Notes under the pieces: generated by a model
What the model was told of the DNA's origin: nothing
Seen by the model: the letters and a program-made list of their open reading frames with translations, nothing else
The model's database searches: none
Shown here: piece after piece, positions 16,673-25,695 of the stretch
Layout of the letters: every line of letters begins with the position of its first letter
Numbering within the stretch: position 1 is the stretch's first letter
Assembly (NCBI RefSeq): GCF_900096975.1
Contig: NZ_FMYQ01000017.1
Coordinates: 85,714 to 149,713 of the forward strand
Source: Paraburkholderia lycopersici
GTDB taxonomy: Bacteria > Pseudomonadota > Gammaproteobacteria > Burkholderiales > Burkholderiaceae
Reading direction: 5' to 3'
Length of the DNA stretch: 64,000 nt
Program-made: the position numbers and the translations under genes

Positions 16673-17973
16673 CGCAAGCGCGCGACGGGCACGACGCGTT
16701 TGCCGCGACGCGCCGCACGGTCGAAGCCGTGTGGCGCATCGAATCGGCGAAAGTGATCGCGCATGCCGCGCGCGTCGTGCGCGACGTGGGCGTGGCCGAA
16801 GAAATCGCGCAGGACGCGTTCGTCGCCGCGCTCGAGCGCTGGCCGACGAGCGGCATTCCTGAGAACCCCGGAGCGTGGCTCATGACCGCCGCGAAACATC
16901 GTGCGCTCGACCGCCTGCGGCGCGCGGCCTCGCATGCCCGCGCGCACGAGGCGATGGGTTCGGATCTCGAAGCGCTCGAAGCGCATTTCGCGCCCGATTT
17001 CGTGGAGGCGCTCGACGCCGCGCGCGAGGACGAAATCGGCGACGACCTGCTGCGGCTCATGTTCGTGGCGTGCCACCCGGTGTTGCCGAAGGAGGGGCGC
17101 GTCGCGCTCACGCTGCGTCTGCTCGGGGGCCTCACCACGGCCGAGATCGCGCGAGCGTTTCTCGTTCCCGAGGCGACCGTCGCGCAGCGCATCGTGCGGG
17201 CGAAGCGCACGCTTGCGGCGGCGAAGGTGCCGTTCGAAGTGCCGCGGCTTTCCGGCCTCGAACCGCGTCTTGATTCGGTGTTCGAAGTAATCTGCCTGAT
17301 CTTCAATGAAGGCTATACGGCTACGGCAGGCAAGGACTGGACGCGGCCCGCGCTCTGCGAAGAAGCGCTGCGGCTGGGACGCATGCTGGCTCGACTCGTG
17401 CCGGCTCAGGGGGAGGCGCACGGCCTCGCGGCGCTGATGGAGTTGCAGGCGTCGCGCCTGCCCGCGCGCGTGGACCGGGCGGGACGCGCTGTGCTGCTCG
17501 CCGATCAGGACCGCAGCCGCTGGGACGCCCTGCTGATCCGCCGCGGCCTGGCCGCGCTCGCGCGCGGAGCAGGTTGTGCGGGCGCACCGGGCCCGTATGC
17601 GTTGCAGGCCGCGCTCGCCGCGTGCCACGCGCGCGCGCCGAGTGCGGCAGCGACGGACTGGGCGCGGATCGTCGCGATCTACGATGCGCTTTTGAAGCTC
17701 GACGCCTCGCCCGTCGTGCGCCTGAATCGCGCCGTGGCGGTGGGCATGGCGCAAGGACCGCAGGCGGCGCTCGATCTCGTCGATGCGCTTTGCGAAGAAA
17801 GCGTGCTGCGCCACTATCCGTGGCTGCCGGCCACGCGCGGCGATCTGCTGGAAAAGCTGGGCCGGTACGCCGAGGCGCGCGCGCAATTCGAGCGCGCGGC
17901 AGCGCTCACTCAGAACGCGCGCGACCGCGAAGTGCTGCTTGCGCGGGCGCAGGCGTGCGCGCCACGCGCATGA
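16669..17973 (+). CDS. ECF42-type RNA polymerase sigma factor with C-terminal extension
   Basis: A 434-residue protein. Region sigma2 (about 20-90, AEEIAQDAFVAALERWPTSG and NPGAWLMTAAKHRALDRLRR) and sigma4 (about 130-185, LTLRLLGGLTTAEIARAFLVPEATVAQRIVRAKR) are followed by a helical extension of about 230 residues. The extension has repeat-like character (LDASPVVRLNRAVAVGMAQGPQAALDLVD). This long extension and the neighbouring DGPF genes are diagnostic of the ECF42 group, which lacks a classical membrane anti-sigma factor. The GTG start at 16669 overlaps the previous stop by four bases. By family knowledge it probably drives its own cluster; the signal is unknown. Confidence 0.9.
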   Translation: MTQARDGHDAFAATRRTVEAVWRIESAKVIAHAARVVRDVGVAEEIAQDAFVAALERWPTSGIPENPGAWLMTAAKHRALDRLRRAASHARAHEAMGSDLEALEAHFAPDFVEALDAAREDEIGDDLLRLMFVACHPVLPKEGRVALTLRLLGGLTTAEIARAFLVPEATVAQRIVRAKRTLAAAKVPFEVPRLSGLEPRLDSVFEVICLIFNEGYTATAGKDWTRPALCEEALRLGRMLARLVPAQGEAHGLAALMELQASRLPARVDRAGRAVLLADQDRSRWDALLIRRGLAALARGAGCAGAPGPYALQAALAACHARAPSAAATDWARIVAIYDALLKLDASPVVRLNRAVAVGMAQGPQAALDLVDALCEESVLRHYPWLPATRGDLLEKLGRYAEARAQFERAAALTQNARDREVLLARAQACAPRA

Positions 17974-18065
17974 GGAGGAGGCCACCCCGCTTGCGCTTCT
18001 GAAATATTGGGGCACAACACTTGCTGCCTGTGCGCGCGGACCCACTTTCTTCGCACAAGCTCCCG

Positions 18066-19136
18066 ATGACTTCAAAAGCCACGATTCTGGCAGTTTCATG
18101 CTCGGCCTTGCTGGGCACGGCGTGCGTCCACATCGGCCCGACGCGTCTGCGCGCCGATCAGGTCGATTACGCGAGGGCGCTCGGCGACGCGAAAAAGCGC
18201 GAAATACTCGCGGCGGTCGTCGGCCTGCGCTATGGCGATGCGCCGGCCTTCCTGACGGTCAGTTCGATCATCGCGGCGTATCAGTTCGACTCGACGGCGG
18301 GCGCGACCGCCAACCTCGGTTCAGGCGCGCAGCCGAACTATGCGCTCGCCACCGGCAACGTCACCTATTCGAACCGTCCGACCTTCACGTTCACGCCGAC
18401 CACGGGCGAGGCGTTCGCCTCCGCCTACATCAGGCCGCTGGCGCCGGAACTCGTGCTGCCGCTCGCGGAAGGCGGCATCCCCATCGATTTGCTGTTGCGT
18501 ATCAGCGCGCAATCGATCGGCGGGCTGCAGAACGGCAGTGCGCTGGGCGGTGAGGGCAGCGCGGGCTCGGCCGGCTTCTTCCAGCTGCTGCAGACGCTCA
18601 GGCGCCTGCAACTGGCCGGCGAGCTGAACGTGGAGTCGCGCGGCGAGAACGGCGCGAACAGCGTATTTCTCGCGCTCGGCGCGACGAACAGCGCGCAGTC
18701 GCCGAACGTCTCGTCGGACGTTGCGCGTGTGCGCGAACTGCTGCATCTGGCGGCGGACACGCGCACGTATCAGATCGTCTACGGGCCATCGGCGCAAGGC
18801 GGCAATCGCATTCCCATGGTGACGCGCTCGGTGCTCGGCATCCTGACCAATATCGGCGCGCAGGTACAGGTGCCGCCCGAGCAGGTGGCGAGCGGCGCGA
18901 CGAAACCGACCGTCGGCCTGATCGGGGGCGAAACGCGTCCGATCATCGTCGTGCGCCAGGGGCCGAAGGCGCCCGCTGACGCCTATGTCGAGGTCGAATA
19001 TGGCGGCACGGCCTACTGGATTGAACGTGGCGACTTCGATTCGAAATACGCGTTCACGGTCGTGCAAAACCTCATGGCGCTCGCCGAGGCGGATACGAGC
19101 GCCAAGGCGCCCGTCGTGACGATTCCCGCCAATTAG
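18066..19136 (+). CDS. Putative exported hypothetical protein
   Basis: A 356-residue protein I do not recognise. The N terminus (MTSKATILAVSCSALLGTACVH) looks like a signal sequence ending in a cysteine. A Leu at -3 of a strict lipobox is lacking, so lipidation is doubtful. The body is low in charge and rich in Gly, Ala, Ser and Thr. It contains SAYIRPLAPELVLPLAEGGIPIDLLLRIS, seen in several bacterial envelope proteins of unknown role, and ends in a beta-rich part (AYVEVEYGGTAYWIERGDFDSKYAFTVVQNLMAL). It begins 92 bases after the sigma factor on the same strand, so it may be part of that regulon. The next gene is convergent. Confidence 0.75.
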   Translation: MTSKATILAVSCSALLGTACVHIGPTRLRADQVDYARALGDAKKREILAAVVGLRYGDAPAFLTVSSIIAAYQFDSTAGATANLGSGAQPNYALATGNVTYSNRPTFTFTPTTGEAFASAYIRPLAPELVLPLAEGGIPIDLLLRISAQSIGGLQNGSALGGEGSAGSAGFFQLLQTLRRLQLAGELNVESRGENGANSVFLALGATNSAQSPNVSSDVARVRELLHLAADTRTYQIVYGPSAQGGNRIPMVTRSVLGILTNIGAQVQVPPEQVASGATKPTVGLIGGETRPIIVVRQGPKAPADAYVEVEYGGTAYWIERGDFDSKYAFTVVQNLMALAEADTSAKAPVVTIPAN

Positions 19137-19150
19137 GCTTGGCGCGAGCG

Positions 19151-20308
19151 TTACGCGAAGCGCCGGCGCGCGAACATGGCGAGGTCGATCCGGCTCTCGC
19201 CCTGCGTGATCCGCTCGGCCAGCGCTTCTCCGATCGCGCTCGCGAACTTGAACCCGTGCCCCGAAAAACCGGTTGCGAGATGGACGTTCGGGCAGGCGGG
19301 CACCCGATCGATGATGAAATGCGTGTCGGGCGTCATGTCGTATTCGCACGCCCGGCCCATGCGCAGTTCGCCCGCGCCCGGCAGATAGCGCTGCAGGAAG
19401 GCTCGCAGATCGCCGAGGTCGGCGGGCTCGGCGCCAAATGGCGCGAGCGGCGCGTTCACCGGAACGGGCTCGCCCAGGTCATGGCGGCCCAGCTTCAGGC
19501 CGCTGCCGTCGAGATCGGGAAAGCCGTAGTAGCCGCCGACCTCCGAGGCGACGAAAAAGCCGGGGAAGCGCTCGGGCGCGAAGAGCCCGGCAGCCGGCTC
19601 GAACCACGCGAAAGTTTTGCGCACGCGCGTGACCGGAACGTCCAGGCCGAGCGGCGCGAGCAGATCGCGCGTCGATTTTCCGGCGCACACGATCAGGTCG
19701 CGGGCCGAGAATTTCTCGTTCTTGTCGGTCCAGACGCTGGCGCTCTCCCGGCCATGGCACTCGATGCGCGTGACGCGCGCGTTCGTGCCCAGCGTGGCGC
19801 CGAGCGCGGCGGCGAGCTGGCGGTACGCGGCGATGCCGCGCTCGCAATACAGCACACCCGCGCCGGGTTCGAAGTTCGCGATCTGGCCTGCCGCGAGCCG
19901 CCATGCGGGCCAGCGCTTGCAGGTCTGTGCGGCGTCGAGCGTTTCCAGCGGGATGCCGTGACGGGCCGCGCTGAGCTGCACCTCGCGCAGGAACGGGTCG
20001 TCGGGCATGCCGATATTGACGACGCCCGTGCGCGCGAAAAGCGTGGTTTGCGTTTGCCGCTCCAGGTCTTCCCAAAGCTGCTGCGCGCGCAGGGCGAGCG
20101 GCACATATGCCGCGCCTTCTCCATAAGCATGACGGATGAGGCGCGTGCTGCCGTGATGAGCGCCCTGGTCGTGAGGCGGATCGCCCGCGTCGAGCAGCAG
20201 CACCTTGTTGCCGAGACGGCTCAGATAGTAGCCGGCCGCCATGCCCATCGAGCCCGCGCCGACGATGATCGTGTCGAAATGTCGATTGCTAACGTTTGTC
20301 TTCTGCAT
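19151..20308 (-). CDS. solA: N-methyl-L-tryptophan/sarcosine oxidase-type FAD amine oxidase (SolA-like)
   Basis: A 385-residue soluble flavoprotein of the monomeric sarcosine oxidase family. The FAD dinucleotide motif GAGSMG is at 17-22. The covalent flavin attachment cysteine is Cys321 in CEYDMTPDTHFIID, and FSGHGFKFA near the end is the family signature. Such enzymes oxidise N-methyl amino acids to the imine and H2O2, releasing the methyl as formaldehyde. E. coli SolA prefers N-methyl-tryptophan. Substrate preference cannot be distinguished from sarcosine by eye. The gene is convergent with the hypothetical gene (gap 14 bases) and appears monocistronic. Confidence 0.9.
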   Translation of the reverse strand: MQKTNVSNRHFDTIIVGAGSMGMAAGYYLSRLGNKVLLLDAGDPPHDQGAHHGSTRLIRHAYGEGAAYVPLALRAQQLWEDLERQTQTTLFARTGVVNIGMPDDPFLREVQLSAARHGIPLETLDAAQTCKRWPAWRLAAGQIANFEPGAGVLYCERGIAAYRQLAAALGATLGTNARVTRIECHGRESASVWTDKNEKFSARDLIVCAGKSTRDLLAPLGLDVPVTRVRKTFAWFEPAAGLFAPERFPGFFVASEVGGYYGFPDLDGSGLKLGRHDLGEPVPVNAPLAPFGAEPADLGDLRAFLQRYLPGAGELRMGRACEYDMTPDTHFIIDRVPACPNVHLATGFSGHGFKFASAIGEALAERITQGESRIDLAMFARRRFA

Positions 20309-20465
20309 GAGTGCCCCGTGCGCGGTACGGCGGGCCCGCCCCGCCGATCAGGACTGACGCGCCGTGAAGGGCATTCATTGTCGGCGCTTCACGCGGGCCT
20401 GTCGAGCCGGCGCCGGGTCAAGCCTGCTCGCAGTGCGGCGAACTGGCGAGAGGTGACGTTGGCGT

Positions 20466-20485
20466 GCGGCGCGAGAGCGCGCCGC
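20466..20485 (-). terminator. Hairpin downstream of porin gene
   Basis: A perfect 8-bp stem GCGGCGCG/CGCGCCGC with the 4-base loop AGAG lies 57 bases beyond the stop of the minus-strand porin gene. There is no T-run, so its role as terminator is tentative. Confidence 0.4.
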
Positions 20486-20542
20486 GACGCACCTGGCCAG
20501 AGCGGCGCCGTGCCGTGCAACGCACGCGGCGGCACGCACGCA

Positions 20543-21640
20543 TCAAAAGAGATGCCGCATCCCGATGCTCGCGCCCACCGTCGAGCCCGCGACCTCATAC
20601 AGTGCGTTGTTGATCGACAAGCCCGTGTCCATGCGCCCATGGTTGTTCACGTAGCCGACCTGACCGTACAGCGTCGTGCGCTTGGAGAGGAAGAACTGCA
20701 CGCCGCTCGAGGCCATGAGCGAATGATTGCTGCCGTCGTTGCCGTCGCGCGTGTACCAGACGCCCGCATCGACGTCGAGGTAGGGCGTGATCATATAGCT
20801 GAGGCCGCCTGAGTAGACGCTGTTGTCGAACGATTGGGCAACTTTGTAGAGCGCGTAGGAAGCCGAGATCGTCAGCGAGTTCGGGAAGCGATAGCTCGCC
20901 CCGATCGTGTGGCCCACGAATTCCACCGTGCCCGGAATCGGCGTGGTGGCGGCGCTGCCGCCGGCGTTGCCGCTGTACAGTGCGCCCGTGAGCGTGAGGC
21001 CCGCAATGCGGTAGCGCAGGCTTGCCGAGTACTGGCGTCCTGCCTGGAAGTCGCCGGCCGCGCCGCCCATGGCGAACATGCCCATCGCCTGAATGCCTGC
21101 GATTTCCGGCGACGTGTAGGTGAGCGCGTTGCTGTTGAAGAGGCCGGTCACATACACGTTGTCTACATAGCTCACGAGGCCGCTGCCGAAGTACGACATG
21201 CCGCGCGGGTCCGTCTGGTAGAGCGAGAGGAAGAACGGTGAGTACTGCAAACCGGCCTTGAACGTGCCATATGGGCTTTCCATGCCGATCCACGCCTGGC
21301 GCCCGAAGAAGTTGCCGTTGGAATTGTTGAACTTGCCGTTGGCCACGCTGATGCCGCTTTCGAGCGCGAACACCGCGCGCAGGCCGCCGCCCAGGTCCTC
21401 GGTGCCACGCATGCCGAAGTTCGATCCCGACATGCCGCTGTCCGTGAAGGAGAACTGGTGACCGGCGTTCTGGCCCGTCTGCAGGTTCATCGTATGGCTC
21501 GTATAGAGGATCGATCCGTCGATGATGCCGTACAGCGTGATACTGCTCTGCGCGCTCGCGACACCCGCCGCGCTCATCAGTCCGGCCGCCGCGAGGCAGC
21601 GCGCCAGCCACTTCGTGCCGAGGTTGTCGCGTTGTAACAT
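20543..21640 (-). CDS. Gram-negative porin (16-stranded, Burkholderiales type)
   Basis: A 365-residue outer-membrane general porin. The ATG at 21640 has AAGGA upstream. Residues 1-31 are a Sec signal peptide (AAGLMSAAGVASA, then QSSITLYGIIDGSI, the classical first strand of Neisseria/Burkholderia porins). FGMRGTEDLGGGLRAVFALESGI is the conserved periplasmic-turn region. The chain ends in phenylalanine (GMRHLF), required for BAM recognition. It should form trimeric channels for small hydrophilic solutes. A 12-bp tandem repeat lies upstream. Confidence 0.94.
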   Translation of the reverse strand: MLQRDNLGTKWLARCLAAAGLMSAAGVASAQSSITLYGIIDGSILYTSHTMNLQTGQNAGHQFSFTDSGMSGSNFGMRGTEDLGGGLRAVFALESGISVANGKFNNSNGNFFGRQAWIGMESPYGTFKAGLQYSPFFLSLYQTDPRGMSYFGSGLVSYVDNVYVTGLFNSNALTYTSPEIAGIQAMGMFAMGGAAGDFQAGRQYSASLRYRIAGLTLTGALYSGNAGGSAATTPIPGTVEFVGHTIGASYRFPNSLTISASYALYKVAQSFDNSVYSGGLSYMITPYLDVDAGVWYTRDGNDGSNHSLMASSGVQFFLSKRTTLYGQVGYVNNHGRMDTGLSINNALYEVAGSTVGASIGMRHLF

Positions 21641-22260
21641 TTCGTCATCCTTAGTGTTATGTATGGGTTGAGATCGATGGTGACAGGGTGTTTCGGGCGC
21701 TTCAGGCAACGCTTCAGGCAATAGGGGGCCACGGTTCCTCACGGAACCGCGCGGATCGGGATGCTGGGAATGCTACGGTGCGGCGCGGCGCGCGCGGCTG
21801 AAGGGACCCGCACGCGGGCGCAGGAAGGGCGTGGGCGAGCGCGGGGTCATCTTGGGCCTGCCAGGCATGAGCCGGAATGAATGCGCGTTCACCGATCGCT
21901 CCTCCACTGACGAGGGGTGTGCAACGTTGACGGAATGCTACGTTTGATGGGGCCTATTTTTGTACGACCGTGCGGAATTTGTCATCCTGGGGGAAATACT
22001 CCCTGTTTACAGGCGTTCATGACATTTCGTCGAACGCGCAAACGCCCTGCAAATCAAGGGTTTTTTATTTATCGCGCGCCGTTCTGCTGACCGCTGTTCA
22101 TGGCGTGAATTGTTCCGGCTTGGCCGTACGCGTCGCGGCGAGCGGCGCGGCCTCATAGGCCGGAAAAGCGCAGATGCAGCCCTTCGCCGATATCCGCGGA
22201 TGCCGACATGATCCATCGGATTTTGCAAAACGCGCCGCCATGGCGGCAGCAAGACGTCTT
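21641..22260. other. 620-bp intergenic region between porin and TetR genes
   Basis: No gene is supported here. The part next to the porin start carries a 12-bp tandem repeat. The stretch 21900-22090 is less GC-rich than its surroundings. It contains short complementary segments (GCGTTC and GAACGC near 22014-22038) and the sequence CCCTGCAAATCAAGGG followed by six T at about 22049-22070. These could form a small structured transcript or weak terminator on the + strand. A 62-codon + frame at 21970 has no ribosome binding site or family resemblance. Confidence 0.5.
21698..21721. repeat. 12-bp tandem repeat in porin upstream region
   Basis: CGCTTCAGGCAA occurs twice head to tail, 58-81 bases upstream of the porin start codon. 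The position is compatible with a regulator binding site in the porin promoter, but no known motif is recognised. Confidence 0.55.
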
Positions 22261-22929
22261 TCATTTCGCGCCATAACTCGCGTTGACGCAATCCGGTGCG
22301 CAGCGCGGTTCGAGCAGCTCGCGCAGAAGCTGCCGATAGGCCGCGCGATGACTTGTCAGTTCGCGCCGACTTAAAGGCTCCGAACGTATGGCCCGCCGAA
22401 CGCACATCTGCGTGATGGGCGCAATGAGCAACAGCGGGTTCTTCGTCGCCGCGCCGGGGCGCAGGTGCCCCTGCATGACGCCCTTCCTCACCATCTTGCC
22501 CACTGCGATGACGTAGGCGCTTTCTGCCTGTTCGCGCCATTGCTCCACGAGGCCGGGCAAGCGGACGCTTTCCGCCATCAGTAGCCGGAACGTGGCGACG
22601 AAGGGTTCGCGCGTGCACCACGTATACAGCTCGCCGGCCAGCAGGTCGATCACGCGCTCCACCGTAACTTCGCCGGCGGTGAGTGCGCGTTCGTCAAGGA
22701 CCGAGGCGTTCAGCAAAAGCCCGAGCAATGCCTCGAGCACCGCGTCCTTGCTTCGGAAGTGCGTATAGACGCCCCCCTTTGACAGCCCCGCACGCGCCGC
22801 GATGTCGTCGATTCGTGTGGACGCAAAGCCGCGTTCGGAGAATTCGGCAAGCGCGGCGTCGAGAATCTGTGTCGTTCTTATTTCCGGTGGCAGGCGGCGC
22901 CTGCCATTTTCAGTGCGCTGTTGCGCCAT
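22261..22929 (-). CDS. TetR/AcrR-family repressor of the adjacent efflux operon
   Basis: A 222-residue regulator with the helix-turn-helix at about 19-65 (ILDAALAEFSERGFASTRIDDIAARAGLSKGGVYTHFRSKDAVLEALL). The ligand domain is of the TetR_C type found beside drug-efflux genes. The ATG at 22929 has an excellent GGAGGAG site six to seven bases before it. It is divergent from the outer-membrane-factor/HlyD/RbbA operon, and the 181-base gap contains a strong inverted repeat. It is therefore probably the local repressor, released by the substrate of the pump. Confidence 0.92.
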   Translation of the reverse strand: MAQQRTENGRRRLPPEIRTTQILDAALAEFSERGFASTRIDDIAARAGLSKGGVYTHFRSKDAVLEALLGLLLNASVLDERALTAGEVTVERVIDLLAGELYTWCTREPFVATFRLLMAESVRLPGLVEQWREQAESAYVIAVGKMVRKGVMQGHLRPGAATKNPLLLIAPITQMCVRRAIRSEPLSRRELTSHRAAYRQLLRELLEPRCAPDCVNASYGAK

Positions 22930-23006
22930 ATCTCCTCCCCAAAGGCACGGGTCGCCGTACCGAACGGTCCACGATGCTGCAGTTTATGGTCTGCCAAAGC
23001 GATAGT

Positions 23007-23032
23007 AGTTACCGACTGGTCGGTCGTTAACT
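23007..23032. promoter_or_regulatory. Inverted repeat, probable TetR operator of efflux operon
   Basis: Arms AGTTACCGAC (23007-23016) and GTCGTTAACT (23023-23032) are complementary at 9 of 10 positions with a 6-base centre. Inside it ACCGACTGGTCGGT (23011-23024) is itself a 12/14 palindrome like known TetR-family drug-pump operators. It lies 78 bases before the first efflux gene and 78 bases before the divergent repressor gene. Confidence 0.7.
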
Positions 23033-23110
23033 GACCTGGATCAACCTCGCCGATATTCGGTGCCGCTATAAGTCTGACTTGCCCCATTCATTGGACAGGC
23101 TGGCGAAGCC

Positions 23111-24625
23111 ATGCGCGATCAGACCTCTGCTAACGGAACTTCCGGAACGCGAAACAGATACCGGACGCTCGCACTGGGCACCCTGGCAGTGGCCCTCGGT
23201 GTAGGGGGGGTATCCGGCTGCATGTCGCTCGCTCCGCATTACGAACGCCCGTCGATGCCCGTTCCCGACGCATGGCCGCACGACGCGCCGGATAGCGGCA
23301 CGGGGGCGGCGTCCCGCACGTCCTGGCGCGACTATTTTCCCGACCCGCAACTCCAGGCGTTGATCGCGCAGGCGCTCAAGCAGAACCGCGACCTGCGCAT
23401 CGCCGTGCAGCGGGTCGAGCAGGCGCGCGCCGCCTATGGCGTCCGGCGCGCCGACCAGTTCCCCTCGGTTTCCGCGGGCGCGGCGTACGCGCGTCTGCGC
23501 ACGCCGGGTGGCTTTCTGCTGAATCAGCCGACGATCAGCAGCTTCTACGACGTCGATCTCGTCGAAAGCAACTGGGAACTCGATTTCTGGGGTCGCGTGC
23601 GTAACCTCAAGGACGTGGCGCTCGAGGATTTCCTTGCGAGCGACGCATCGCGGCGCGCCGCGACCGTCAGCCTGATCGGACAGGTCGCGAACAGCTATCT
23701 GAATCTGCGCCAGTATGACGAACGTATTGCGCTGACTCGCGAAACCATTGCGAGCCGTGCGGAGTCGCTGCGCATTTTCCGCAGGCGCTTCGAGGTCGGG
23801 GCGATCTCGCGGCTCGATCTGGAGCAGTCCGAGATCCTGCTGCAGCAGGCCCAGGCGCTCGACGCACAACTCGAACAGTCGCGCGCCGCCGAGGCCCATG
23901 CGCTCGAACTGCTGGTCGGCGCACCGCTTTCGCTTTCGCCCGCTCCGCAGGCGCTCGACGATACCAGCGTGCGCAACGACCTGGGCGCCGGTTTGCCGTC
24001 CGCGCTGCTCGAAGACCGTCCCGACATCGTCGCCGCGGAGCATCAGTTGCGCGCGGCCAATGCCAACATCGGCGCGGCGCGCGCGGCGTTCTTTCCGCGC
24101 ATCTCGCTGACCAGTTCGTTCGGCACGAGCAGCTCGGCGCTGCACAGCCTGTTCGCCTCGGGCACGGGGACGTGGCTGTTCCTGCCCGATCTCTCGCTGC
24201 CGGTCTTCGATGCCGGCCGCAACCTGTCCAACCTGAAACTGGCGCAGTCGCAGCGAGACGAGGCCGTCGCGCAGTACGAAAAGGCCATCCAGTCCGCGTT
24301 TCGCGACGTGTCCGACGCGCTGTCGGCCCGCGAGTGGCTGACCTCCCAGGTCGGCATCGCGCGCGCGACGCTCGCGTCGCAGTCGGAGCGGGCGAGGCTT
24401 GCCAGACTGCGCTACGACAACGGCGCGACGCCGTTTCTGGAAGTGCTCGACGCGCAGCGCGACCTGCTCGCCGCGCAGCAGCAGCTCGTGCAGACACGCG
24501 CCGCATTGCTGTCGAGCCGCGTCGCGCTGTACGCGGCGCTCGGTGGCGGCGCGCTGCCCCCGGCCACCGGGGAACAGACGCCGTCCTCATCCGCACAACC
24601 TCCGACACAGGATTCGTCGCAATGA
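23111..24625 (+). CDS. Efflux outer-membrane lipoprotein, NodT/OprM family
   Basis: A 504-residue TolC-like outer-membrane factor. A lipobox VSGC puts the acylated cysteine at residue 37. The mature protein starts with SLAPHYERP, conserved in this family, and has two OEP repeats (about 70-270 and 290-490) containing long alpha-helical tunnel segments and the WELDFWGRVRN block. It exports substrates delivered by the HlyD adaptor encoded next; the two genes overlap by four bases (ATGA). In E. coli the related RbbA/YhiI/YhhJ set lacks its own outer-membrane gene, so having one here is notable. Confidence 0.93.
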   Translation: MRDQTSANGTSGTRNRYRTLALGTLAVALGVGGVSGCMSLAPHYERPSMPVPDAWPHDAPDSGTGAASRTSWRDYFPDPQLQALIAQALKQNRDLRIAVQRVEQARAAYGVRRADQFPSVSAGAAYARLRTPGGFLLNQPTISSFYDVDLVESNWELDFWGRVRNLKDVALEDFLASDASRRAATVSLIGQVANSYLNLRQYDERIALTRETIASRAESLRIFRRRFEVGAISRLDLEQSEILLQQAQALDAQLEQSRAAEAHALELLVGAPLSLSPAPQALDDTSVRNDLGAGLPSALLEDRPDIVAAEHQLRAANANIGAARAAFFPRISLTSSFGTSSSALHSLFASGTGTWLFLPDLSLPVFDAGRNLSNLKLAQSQRDEAVAQYEKAIQSAFRDVSDALSAREWLTSQVGIARATLASQSERARLARLRYDNGATPFLEVLDAQRDLLAAQQQLVQTRAALLSSRVALYAALGGGALPPATGEQTPSSSAQPPTQDSSQ

Positions 24626-25695
24626 ATGTCCCGATGAAGAAGCTGTTACCCGCTGCCGCGCTGCTGGTGGTTGCCGTGGCGACGGGCTACTACGCATGGA
24701 CGCACCTGCGGGACACCGGTCCGGGCGATGGTTTTGCGAGCGGCAACGGCCGCATCGAGGCCACCGAGATCGACGTCGCGACGAAGCTTGCGGGCCGCGT
24801 GGACGCCATCTATGTCGACGAGGGCGACTTCGTGAAGGCCGGGCAGCCGCTCGCGAAGATGGAGGTGCAGGTACTGGAGGCGCAGCTCGACGAGGCGCAG
24901 GCCCAGCACCAGCAGGCGATCAACAACGCCGCGAGCATCGAGGCCCAGGTCGCGCAGCGCGAAAGCGACAAGGTGGCCGCGGGGGCGCTCGTCGCGCAGC
25001 GCGAAGCGGAACTGGATGCCGCGCAGCGCAAGCTGGCGCGCTCGGAAACGTTGTCGCGCGAAGGCGCGTCGTCGATGCAGGAACTCGACGACGATCGCGC
25101 GCGCGAGCGCAGCGCGCAGGCCACCGTGAGCGCGGCCAAGGCCCAGGTGGCGGCCGCCGACGCGGCGATCACCGCGACCCGCGCGCAGCTCGTCGCCGCG
25201 CGCTCGATGGTGGCCGCCGCCGGGGCGACCATCGCGCGGGTCGATGCGGACATCACGGACAGCCAGCTCGTCGCGCCGCGCGACGGACGGGTCCAGTACC
25301 GCGTGGCCCAGCCGGGCGAAGTGCTTCCCGCCGGGGGCAAGGTCCTCAACATGGTGGATCTGTCCGACGTCTACATGACGTTCTTCCTGCCCGAGACGGC
25401 GGCCGGCAAGGTGGCGCTCGGCACCGAGGTCCGCATCGTGCTCGACGCGGCGCCGGACTACGTGATTCCCGCCACGGTCTCGTTCGTCGCCAGCACCGCG
25501 CAGTTCACGCCGAAGACCGTGGAAACCGCGAGCGAACGGCAAAAGCTGATGTTTCGCATCAAGGCGCGCATCAGCCGCGAACTGCTGCTCCGGCATCTGA
25601 AGCTGGTCAAGACCGGGCTGCCCGGCGTGGCGTGGGTCAGGATCGACCCCGCCGCCAACTGGCCCGCCAGTCTGGCGGCCAGGGTGCCGCAGTGA
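24622..25695 (+). CDS. HlyD/EmrA-type membrane fusion (adaptor) protein, YhiI-like
   Basis: A 357-residue periplasmic adaptor anchored by one N-terminal membrane helix (about 8-25). The biotinyl-lipoyl halves (GRIEATEIDVATKLAGRVDAIYVDEGDFVKAGQPL and VQYRVAQPGEVLPAGGKVLNMVDL) flank a long alanine/glutamine-rich coiled coil (about 75-200). The start overlaps the NodT stop by four bases, and its own stop overlaps the start of the RbbA-like gene by four bases. The tight coupling shows that the operon builds one tripartite pump. Confidence 0.93.
   Translation: MNVPMKKLLPAAALLVVAVATGYYAWTHLRDTGPGDGFASGNGRIEATEIDVATKLAGRVDAIYVDEGDFVKAGQPLAKMEVQVLEAQLDEAQAQHQQAINNAASIEAQVAQRESDKVAAGALVAQREAELDAAQRKLARSETLSREGASSMQELDDDRARERSAQATVSAAKAQVAAADAAITATRAQLVAARSMVAAAGATIARVDADITDSQLVAPRDGRVQYRVAQPGEVLPAGGKVLNMVDLSDVYMTFFLPETAAGKVALGTEVRIVLDAAPDYVIPATVSFVASTAQFTPKTVETASERQKLMFRIKARISRELLLRHLKLVKTGLPGVAWVRIDPAANWPASLAARVPQ

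Noticed and set aside
16354..18099. A 581-codon minus-strand frame opposite the VOC and sigma-factor genes
   Set aside because: Shadow frame. The + strand products have diagnostic motifs and overlapping start/stop codons.
21970..22158. A 62-codon + strand frame in the porin/TetR gap
   Set aside because: No ribosome binding site, no family resemblance, and it spans the possible structured region.
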